Translations under genes and position numbers: made by a program
Source of the DNA: Bacillota bacterium
GTDB lineage: Bacteria > Bacillota > Sulfobacillia > Thermaerobacterales > RSA17
NCBI GenBank assembly: GCA_017577485.1
Contig: PKRI01000005.1
Location: forward strand, 13,834 to 77,833
Direction: 5' to 3'
DNA: 64,000 nt
In this document: positions 58,203 to 64,000 of the stretch, piece by piece
Layout: each line of letters begins with the position of its first letter
Position numbering within the stretch: the first letter of the stretch is position 1
The notes under the pieces: model-generated
Told to the model about the DNA's origin: nothing
Databases searched by the model: none
Seen by the model: the letters and a program-made list of their open reading frames with translations, nothing else

Positions 58203-59288
58203 TCAGCCCAGGACCAGCAGGTCCTTCGCCATGCTGGTGAGGTTCTGGTAGCCCTCGGGCCGCACCACGACCAGGTCTTCGATGCGGACCCCGCCCCAGC
58301 CCGGGATGTAGACCCCCGGCTCAACGGTGACCACCATGCCGGGCTGCAGCACCGTATGGCTGCGGCGGGACAGGCGCGGGCCCTCGTGGACCTCCAGGCC
58401 CACGCCGTGGCCCAGACTGTGGCCGAAGTTATCGCCATAGCCGGCGGCGGCGATGACGTCGCGGGCGGCGGCGTCCACCTCGCGTCCCGTGCGGCCGGGC
58501 CGCAGGGCGGCCAGGCCGGTCTCCTGGGCGCGCCGGACCAGGTCGTAGATCTCCCGCTGCCGCTGGTCCGGCTCCCCCACCACCACCGTCCTGGTCAGAT
58601 CCGAGCAGTACCCGTCCACCACGCAGCCGATGTCGAAGGTGACCAGGTCGCCCGGCTGGATGGCGCGCTCCGACGCCACGCCGTGGGGCAGGGCCGACCG
58701 GGGCCCCGAAGCGACGATGAAGTCGAAGGCCGCAGCCGGCGCCCCCCGGCGCCGCATCCGGAACTCCAGTTCCACGGCCAGTTCGATTTCCCGAACGCCC
58801 GGCCGCACCATGGGCAGCACCTCAGCCAGCACCTGCTCCGTCAGGGCCTGGGCGCGGGCGATGGCGGCAATCTCGTCCTCGTCCTTGATCATGCGCAGGT
58901 CCTCGACGGCGCCCAGGACGGCCACCCAGGTGACGTCCCCCAGATGCCCGCCGGCGCGGCCCAGCCAGTCCACGCTCACCCGATCCGGCTCGAACCCGAG
59001 GTGCTTGACCCCGGCCCGCCGGACCTGCTGGGACAGGGCGTCCCACACCTCGTCGCCGTGCTGGATGACCTCGAAGTCCGGCGCCTGCTGCCGCGCCTGC
59101 TCGGTGTAGCGGGAGTCCGTCAGCAGCACCGCGTGCCGGGCCGTGACCAGCACGTACCCCGCGCTGCCGGTGAATCCCGAGAGATACCGCCTGTTGGGCC
59201 CGTGGAAGGTCAGGAACCCGTCGATATCCAGATCCTCAAAGCGGGCGCGCAGCGCCTCCAGGCGCCGGGCGAAGACGGTTTCGGACAC
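58203..59288 (-). CDS. Xaa-Pro peptidase (M24 family)
   Basis: A cytoplasmic metallopeptidase that releases N-terminal residues before proline or splits Xaa-Pro dipeptides. N-terminal domain: DIDGFLTFHGPNRRYLSGFTGS. Catalytic domain ligands: Asp in VTFDIGCVVDGYCSDLTRT (two), His in GHSLGHGVGLEVHEGP, Glu in VTVEPGVYIPG and Glu in GVRIEDLVVV. 361 residues. GTG 59288 follows CAGGAGGTAG. Aminopeptidase and dipeptidase types cannot be separated here. Confidence 0.92.
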   Translation of the reverse strand: MSETVFARRLEALRARFEDLDIDGFLTFHGPNRRYLSGFTGSAGYVLVTARHAVLLTDSRYTEQARQQAPDFEVIQHGDEVWDALSQQVRRAGVKHLGFEPDRVSVDWLGRAGGHLGDVTWVAVLGAVEDLRMIKDEDEIAAIARAQALTEQVLAEVLPMVRPGVREIELAVELEFRMRRRGAPAAAFDFIVASGPRSALPHGVASERAIQPGDLVTFDIGCVVDGYCSDLTRTVVVGEPDQRQREIYDLVRRAQETGLAALRPGRTGREVDAAARDVIAAAGYGDNFGHSLGHGVGLEVHEGPRLSRRSHTVLQPGMVVTVEPGVYIPGWGGVRIEDLVVVRPEGYQNLTSMAKDLLVLG

Positions 59289-59398
59289 GGGTCTACCTCC
59301 TGTTCCCGGAACACCACCACCATACCATGCCGGGTGATGGCGAAGCGGCGGTGGCACGCCGGCGGGCGGTAGAATGTCCCCTGAGAGGGGCACCCCCG

Positions 59399-59623
59399 GT
59401 GTGGGAAGAGGTCGCCGTCGTCGCCAACGAGCCGCTGGCAGGGCTGATCCAGGAACTCCTGGAGGCGGAGGGCATTCCCGTGCTGCTGCAGCCCCTGGGC
59501 GCGGGGTCCATGTACCCGGCGGGTCCAGGCGGCTGGCGGGTCATGGTGCCGGAAGCCCAGGCTCAGGCCGCCCGCGATCTGCTGGCCGCAAGGGACGGAA
59601 CGCGCAATCAAGCCCGGGACTAG
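59399..59623 (+). CDS. DUF2007-like small protein
   Basis: A 74-residue protein, VWEEVAVVANEPLAGLIQELLEAEG at the start and GGWRVMVPEAQAQAARDLLA at the end, matching the short ferredoxin-like DUF2007 (putative signal-transducing) family. GTG 59399 follows GAGAGGGG by nine bases. It is divergent from the peptidase gene. Function unknown. Confidence 0.75.
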   Translation: MWEEVAVVANEPLAGLIQELLEAEGIPVLLQPLGAGSMYPAGPGGWRVMVPEAQAQAARDLLAARDGTRNQARD

Positions 59624-59680
59624 GTTTGGGTTGGCGGTTCGCGTAGATGGCTCCAGGCCGCGTCCCGTCCGCTGGTACCT

Positions 59681-60589
59681 TCACACAGCAAGGCGCCGCA
59701 GCCGGCGGCGCAGGACCCAGGCGACCACCAGCGCCGCCGGCGCCAGCAGCGCGCCCCAGGCCGCAGCCACCTGCGCCGCGTGGCCCGGCGGCCGGATGGA
59801 CAGGTGCAGGTCCCCCTCCGGCAGGCCGTCGAATGTCGCCTCCCACACGCCGCCGCCCTGGGGCTGCAGTGGGGGCTCCGCCGCCAGGACCATGCCCGGC
59901 GGCACCAGCGCCCGGATGGTCAGGGATCCAAAGAAGGCCCAGTGCCGGGCCGGCTGCAGCAGGTAGGTGTAGTGCCAGATGGGATGGCCGATCCAGCGGT
60001 TGCACTGGTCGCAGCCCGAGTCTTCCTGGCGGTAGCGCACCTCCAGGACGCCCTCGCCGCCGGCGTCCACGTCGAAGGAAGCCACCGCCGCCCGCACGAT
60101 GGCGCCCTGGTGCACGGGGTGGACGGCGTAGCGCTCGCCGGTGACGGGATCGAGCCAGTGCAGTTCCCCGGACCAGACGTCGCCGCGCACCTCCCGGCGA
60201 GCCAACGCCGTCGATAAGGGCAGGGGCTCACCCTGCCAGGTGACCCGCATTCCCTCAAAGCCGTCCGCCAGCGGCGGGCCGTCGCCCCAGGTGTCCAGGT
60301 AGAGGAAGGCGACGGTCACGTGCTGCTTCTCGGCCGAGGGGTTGAACAAGGCGTACGAGGCGATCACCTCGGGATACCACACGAAGCCATTGGGGCTGGC
60401 ATCGCGGAAGTCGAAGGTCAGCACCTCGCCGGCCACGCCCACCGGCGTCGCCTCGTGGGGGACCAGGATGGACGCCGGCTCGCGGGTGATCCGGACCGGC
60501 AGGCCGTTGGCCGCCGCCGGGCGAGCCGGGAGCTGTGCCAGGACCAGGGTCAAGGCAAGGGTCAGCGCAAGGGGAAGCCTCCGTGGCAC
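59681..60589 (-). CDS. Secreted, membrane-anchored protein of unknown function
   Basis: The 302 residues start with a signal peptide (RRLPLALTLALTLVLAQL, cleavage probably near PAAA-NG) and end with a membrane span (about 272-293) and a basic tail. The region between is predicted beta-rich, with GFVWYPEVIASYALFNPSAE, and holds a CDQC pair near residue 196. The arrangement suggests an exported domain tethered at its C-terminus. I do not recognise the family. It follows aroQ by 12 bases, so it is probably co-transcribed. Confidence 0.7.
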   Translation of the reverse strand: MPRRLPLALTLALTLVLAQLPARPAAANGLPVRITREPASILVPHEATPVGVAGEVLTFDFRDASPNGFVWYPEVIASYALFNPSAEKQHVTVAFLYLDTWGDGPPLADGFEGMRVTWQGEPLPLSTALARREVRGDVWSGELHWLDPVTGERYAVHPVHQGAIVRAAVASFDVDAGGEGVLEVRYRQEDSGCDQCNRWIGHPIWHYTYLLQPARHWAFFGSLTIRALVPPGMVLAAEPPLQPQGGGVWEATFDGLPEGDLHLSIRPPGHAAQVAAAWGALLAPAALVVAWVLRRRLRRLAV

Positions 60590-60601
60590 CTCGCCCGCCG
60601 C

Positions 60602-61036
60602 CTACTCCTGCGCCAGGGCCTTCAGGCCTCGCAGCGCCAGCAGGTACCCCTGGACACCCAACCCCACGATCTGGCCCCGCACCACCGGCGCGATGACGCT
60701 GTGGCGGCGGAACTCCTCCCGGGCGTGGACGTTGGACAGGTGCACCTCGATGGCGGGCAGCGCCACCGCCGCCAGGGCGTCGCGGATGGCCACGCTGTAG
60801 TGGGTGTAGGCCCCCGGGTTGATGATGATGGCGTCGGCCTCCCGGCGCGCCCCGTGGATGGCGTCGATGATGGCGCCCTCGCTGTTGGACTGGAAGCACC
60901 GGACCTCGATGCCCAGTTCCGCCGCCTCGTCGCGGATGCGCCGGTTGATCTCGTCCAGGGTCAGGGTGCCGTAGATCTCCGGCTCCCGCTCCCCCAGCAG
61001 GTTCAGGTTGGGCCCGTGGATGACCAGCACCCGCAC
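60602..61036 (-). CDS. aroQ: 3-dehydroquinate dehydratase, type II
   Basis: AroQ performs the third step of the shikimate pathway. The 144-residue protein shows HGPNLNLLGEREPEIYG at the N-terminus with the catalytic Tyr, NSEGAIIDAIH, INPGAYTHYSVAIRDAL with the active-site Asn and His, IEVHLSNVHAREEFR and the closing GLGVQGYLLAL. GTG 61036 follows AGGAGGCGG. Other aro genes are not adjacent. Confidence 0.95.
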   Translation of the reverse strand: MRVLVIHGPNLNLLGEREPEIYGTLTLDEINRRIRDEAAELGIEVRCFQSNSEGAIIDAIHGARREADAIIINPGAYTHYSVAIRDALAAVALPAIEVHLSNVHAREEFRRHSVIAPVVRGQIVGLGVQGYLLALRGLKALAQE

Positions 61037-61080
61037 AGCGGGCCGCCTCCTCTCCGCCGTGCCGACGTGAACCGCGCCGC

Positions 61081-61147
61081 CCCGGGCGGGTCAGCCTGCG
61101 GCCGGGCCTGCGGTTGCCCGGCGTCTGACCGCCGGCGCCCGCCCGGG
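61081..61147 (-). terminator. Long nested hairpin between glyA and aroQ
   Basis: CCCGGGCGGG (61081-61090) pairs with CCCGCCCGGG (61138-61147), and GCCGGGC (61101-61107) with GCCCGGC (61116-61122) inside it. It starts ten bases past the glyA stop. There is no U-run, so it may stabilise the mRNA end or attenuate aroQ rather than terminate. Confidence 0.45.
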
Positions 61148-61157
61148 CGGCAGCACC

Positions 61158-62432
61158 TCACACCTCCGCGCCGATCAGCGGCGCCTCGGCCCGGGGGAAC
61201 CCGGCCACCAGGCCCGCCACCCGCCGCCGCACCTCTTCCTTCACGGCGGGGTCGCCGCGGCCCGTCAGCGTCCGGTGGATCAGGTCGGCGATCTCCTCCA
61301 TCTCCGGCTCCTTCATCCCGCGCGTGGTCACCGCCGGCGTGCCGATGCGGATGCCGCTGGTGACGAAGGGGCTCTCGGGATCGAAGGGGATGGTGTTCTT
61401 GTTGACGGTGATGCCGACCTCGTCCAGCAGGGCCTCGGCCTCCTTGCCGGTCAGGCCCTGGGGCCGCAGGTCCACCAGCATCAGGTGGGTGTCGGTGCCG
61501 CCCGACACCAGCCGGAAGCCCCGCTCCATCAGCCCCCGCGCCAGGGCGGCGGCGTTCTTCACGATCTGCTGCTGGTACTGGCGGAAGGCCGGCTGCGACG
61601 CCTCCAGGAAGCATACGGCCTTGGCGGCGATGATGTGCATCAACGGCCCGCCCTGGACGCCGGGAAACACGGCCCGGTCGATGTCCCGGGCCAGGGACTC
61701 CTCCGACAGGATGAACCCGCCCCGCGGGCCCCGCAGCGTCTTGTGGGTGGTGGAGGTGACCACCTGGGCGTGGGGCACGGGCGACGGGTGCAGGCCCGCG
61801 GCCACCAGGCCGGCGAAGTGGGCCATATCCACCATGAACCGGGCACCCACCTCGTCGGCGATGGCCCGCAGCCGCGCGAAGTCCAGCACCCGCGGGTAGG
61901 CGCTCCACCCCGCCACGATCAGCTTGGGCCGGTGCTCCCGGGCCAGGCGGGCCACCTGGTCGTAGTCCACCCGCTCGGTCTCCCGGTCGACACCGTAGGC
62001 CACGAACCGGTACAGCTTGCCCGAGAAGTTGACCGGGCTGCCGTGGGTCAGGTGGCCGCCGTGGGACAGGTTCATGCCCAGGATGGTGTCGCCCGGCTCC
62101 AGCAGGGCGAAGTACGCGGCCATGTTGGCCTGGCTGCCCGAGTGGGGCTGCACGTTGGCGTGGTCGGCGCCGAACAGGGCCTTCAGCCGCCGGCGGGCCA
62201 GGTCCTCGATCTCGTCCACGTACTCGCAGCCGCCGTAGTAGCGCCGCCCGGGGTAGCCCTCGGCGTACTTGTTCTGGGGCACCGTGGCCATGGCCTGGAG
62301 CACGGCCCGCGACACGAAGTTCTCCGAGGCGATCAACTCGATCTTTTCCACCTGGCGCCGGGCCTCGGCCTCCAGCCACCGGTAGAGTTCGGGGTCGACG
62401 CGGCGCAGTTCGTCATAATCAAACGGGCTCAA
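61158..62432 (-). CDS. glyA: Serine hydroxymethyltransferase
   Basis: GlyA interconverts serine and glycine with tetrahydrofolate. Key blocks: IELIASENFVSRAVL near residue 28, YAEGYPGRRYYGG near 50, NVQPHSGSQANMAAYFALL near 88, the PLP lysine in VTSTTHKTLRGPRGG near 225 and TSGIRIGTPAVTTRGM. TTG 62432 follows GGGGGAGGAGG, and the product is 424 residues. It is next to the glycine cleavage genes, so the cluster moves one-carbon units from glycine or serine into folate. Confidence 0.96.
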   Translation of the reverse strand: MSPFDYDELRRVDPELYRWLEAEARRQVEKIELIASENFVSRAVLQAMATVPQNKYAEGYPGRRYYGGCEYVDEIEDLARRRLKALFGADHANVQPHSGSQANMAAYFALLEPGDTILGMNLSHGGHLTHGSPVNFSGKLYRFVAYGVDRETERVDYDQVARLAREHRPKLIVAGWSAYPRVLDFARLRAIADEVGARFMVDMAHFAGLVAAGLHPSPVPHAQVVTSTTHKTLRGPRGGFILSEESLARDIDRAVFPGVQGGPLMHIIAAKAVCFLEASQPAFRQYQQQIVKNAAALARGLMERGFRLVSGGTDTHLMLVDLRPQGLTGKEAEALLDEVGITVNKNTIPFDPESPFVTSGIRIGTPAVTTRGMKEPEMEEIADLIHRTLTGRGDPAVKEEVRRRVAGLVAGFPRAEAPLIGAEV

Positions 62433-62484
62433 CGTGTTCCTCCTCCCCCGACCGGGCGCGGGCGCAGGATGGGCAGGCCGGGCG

Positions 62485-63984
62485 TCAGCCGGCCGCCGGG
62501 CCCCGCCAGCGCACGTCGGGCTTGCGGGCCGCCAGCGCCTCGTCCAGGCGCGACACCGGCGTGGTATAGGGAGCGCCCTTGACCCGCTCGGGGTCCTCCT
62601 GGGCCTCCCGTACGATCTCGGCCAGGGCGTCGGCAAAGAAGTCCAGCGTTTCCTTCGACTCGGACTCGGTGGGCTCGATCATCATGGCCTCTTCCACGAT
62701 CAGCGGGAAGTACACCGTCGGCGGGTGGACGCCGTAGTCCAGCAGCCGCTTGGCCACGTCCAGCACCCGCACGCCGGTCTCCTTCTTGAGGGTAGTGCCG
62801 CTGACCACGAACTCGTGCAGGCACCGGCGTTTGTAGGGTACGTCGAAGATCTCCGCCAGCCGCGTCATCAGGTAGTTGGCGTTGAGGACCGCGTCCTCGG
62901 AGATCCGCCGCAGCCCCTCGGGACCCAGCGCCCGGATGTAGGCGTAGGCCCGCACCACGATGCCGAAGTTGCCGTAGAAGGACCGGATCCGACCCACCGC
63001 CTGGGGCCGGTCGTAGTCCCAATAGTAGCGCTGGCCGTCGAAGGCCACCAGCGGCACCGGCAGGAAAGGCTCCAGCTTCTTCTTGACGCCCACCGGGCCC
63101 GAGCCCGGACCGCCGCCGCCGTGGGGCGTCGAGAAGGTCTTGTGCAGGTTGAAGTGGACCACGTCGAAGCCCATGTCGCCGGGCCGGGAGATGCCCAGGA
63201 TGGCGTTGGCGTTGGCGCCGTCGTAGTAGAGCAGGCCGCCGGCGTCGTGGATGATCCGCGCCACCTCGGCGATGTTCTCGTCGAAGAGCCCCAGGGTGTT
63301 GGGGTTGGTCAGCATCAGGCCGGCCACGTCTTCGTCCACGACGCGCTTCAGGGCTTCCAGGTCGATGCCGCCCCGGTCGTCGGACGGCACCTCCACCACC
63401 GCGTAACCGCACATGGCCGCCGTGGCCGGGTTGGTGCCGTGGGCCGAATCGGGCACGATGACCTTCTTGCGGGGCCGGCCCTGGGACTCATGGTAGGCCC
63501 GGATCAGCATCAGGCCCAGCAGCTCGCCGTGGGCGCCGGCGGCGGGCTGGAAGCTGACCCGATCCATGCCGCCGATCTCGCACAGGTACTGCTCCATCTC
63601 GTAGAGCAGCTGCAGGGCACCCTGCGCCAGGTCATCGGGCACGTAGGGGTGCAGGCCGGCGAAGCCCGGCAGCCGGGCCACGTCCTCGTTGATCTTGGGG
63701 TTGTACTTCATGGTGCACGAGCCCAGCGGGTAGAAGCCCAGGTCGACGCCGTGGTTGCGGTGGGACAGCCGCACGAAGTGGCGCACCGCCTCCAGCTGGT
63801 TGACCTCGGGCAGGCCGGGCGGCTCCTCCCGGAGCATGTCCCGGGGCAGCAGGTCCTCCAGGGGACGCCGGTCCACGTCCAGCGGCGGCAGGGTCAGGCC
63901 CACCCGGCCGGGACGGCTCTTCTCGAAGATGGTCGGCTCGGCACCCTGCAGGCGGGCCGGGGCGCTGCGCATCTCGGGGCTCAT
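62485..63984 (-). CDS. gcvPB: Glycine decarboxylase (P-protein) subunit 2
   Basis: GcvPB is the PLP-carrying half of the two-subunit glycine decarboxylase of the glycine cleavage system. Blocks: GFYPLGSCTMKYNPKIN near residue 83, QPAAGAHGELLGLMLIRAYH near 146, DSAHGTNPATA near 180, and the PLP lysine in HFNLHKTFSTPHGGGGPGSGP near 281. The 499-residue length is normal. ATG 63984 overlaps what looks like the gcvPA stop (ATGA). Confidence 0.96.
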   Translation of the reverse strand: MSPEMRSAPARLQGAEPTIFEKSRPGRVGLTLPPLDVDRRPLEDLLPRDMLREEPPGLPEVNQLEAVRHFVRLSHRNHGVDLGFYPLGSCTMKYNPKINEDVARLPGFAGLHPYVPDDLAQGALQLLYEMEQYLCEIGGMDRVSFQPAAGAHGELLGLMLIRAYHESQGRPRKKVIVPDSAHGTNPATAAMCGYAVVEVPSDDRGGIDLEALKRVVDEDVAGLMLTNPNTLGLFDENIAEVARIIHDAGGLLYYDGANANAILGISRPGDMGFDVVHFNLHKTFSTPHGGGGPGSGPVGVKKKLEPFLPVPLVAFDGQRYYWDYDRPQAVGRIRSFYGNFGIVVRAYAYIRALGPEGLRRISEDAVLNANYLMTRLAEIFDVPYKRRCLHEFVVSGTTLKKETGVRVLDVAKRLLDYGVHPPTVYFPLIVEEAMMIEPTESESKETLDFFADALAEIVREAQEDPERVKGAPYTTPVSRLDEALAARKPDVRWRGPAAG

Positions 63985-64000
63985 ACCATCGCCTCCAGGC
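63981..64000 (-). CDS. gcvPA: Last codons of the preceding gene, probably gcvPA
   Basis: In the frame that overlaps the gcvPB start, the minus strand reads LEAMV then TGA. The four-base overlap and the universal gcvPA-gcvPB order make this the likely C-terminus of glycine decarboxylase subunit 1. Too short to identify by sequence. Confidence 0.4.

Noticed and set aside
62433..62484. Glycine riboswitch before glyA
   Set aside because: The gap is 52 bases, too short, and a ribosome site fills it; any switch would be upstream of the glycine cleavage operon outside the window.
1..64000. CRISPR arrays, insertion sequences, phage genes or tRNAs
   Set aside because: No regularly spaced repeats, transposase or integrase motifs, or cloverleaf with GGTTCxAxxCC arm were found on reading both strands.

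Overview
The window comes from a very GC-rich, endospore-forming member of the Bacillota, of the Thermaerobacter/Symbiobacterium/Caldinitratiruptor type. The evidence is a complete eight-gene spoIIIA cluster, a SpoVB-type flippase, a candidate sigma-E promoter, strong GGAGG ribosome-binding sites, many GTG and TTG starts, third-position GC saturation, and fad and ETF genes that suggest an aerobic, lipid-oxidising life. No tRNA, rRNA, IS element, phage gene or CRISPR array was seen.

Layout. 1-3657: the N-terminal part of a phenylacetate-CoA ligase gene, then a zinc uptake unit (znuA, zur, znuC, znuB). 3869-5538: a BdbD/BdbC disulfide pair and a pterin carbinolamine dehydratase. 5779-9659: a 4-hydroxyphenylacetate-type catabolic operon (gntR, dapA-like aldolase, hpaG, hpaB). 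9792-15984: a branched-chain-type ABC importer in which permease LivM and both ATPases are fused in one 940-residue protein. A 25-base element, 23/25 identical, sits at the start of both the gntR operon and the ABC operon and ties them into one regulon. 16185-19884: a HAD hydrolase, a ClpP-fold membrane protease, a YHS protein and an RnfC/PduS-like flavoprotein without Fe-S cysteines. 19778-24042: 5-oxoprolinase genes pxpA, pxpB and pxpC, with a BCCP-like domain on PxpC that has Gln where biotin would be attached, plus an MFS transporter.

24173-38896 is one long minus-strand run: an aminotransferase, spoIIIAA-AH, Asp23/AmaP/DUF2273, nusB, folD, xseA, xseB, ispA, then about 700 bases without a gene, then oapA and tlyA. 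The gap between ispA and oapA is where OLE RNA (ornate, large, extremophilic) lies in other Bacillota, and the next gene encodes its membrane partner OapA. This OLE-OapA ribonucleoprotein is the most interesting system in the window.

39076-45855: SpoVB, a Zn/Cd P-type ATPase with an ArsR repressor, DUF456, EF-P and a membrane HD-GYP phosphodiesterase. 45880-57939: a fatty-acid oxidation block (etfB, etfA, a membrane ETF:quinone oxidoreductase, a membrane LuxR-type regulator, fadN, an amidase-like gene, fadA, fadE). Identical 22-base palindromes precede fadN and fadA, with a possible relic before fadE, as expected of an acyl-CoA-responsive TetR regulon. Electrons from FadE would pass through EtfAB to the membrane oxidoreductase and into the quinone pool. 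57940-64000: a cluster of palindromic repeats, a Xaa-Pro peptidase, DUF2007, a secreted protein, aroQ, glyA, gcvPB and the last codons of gcvPA.
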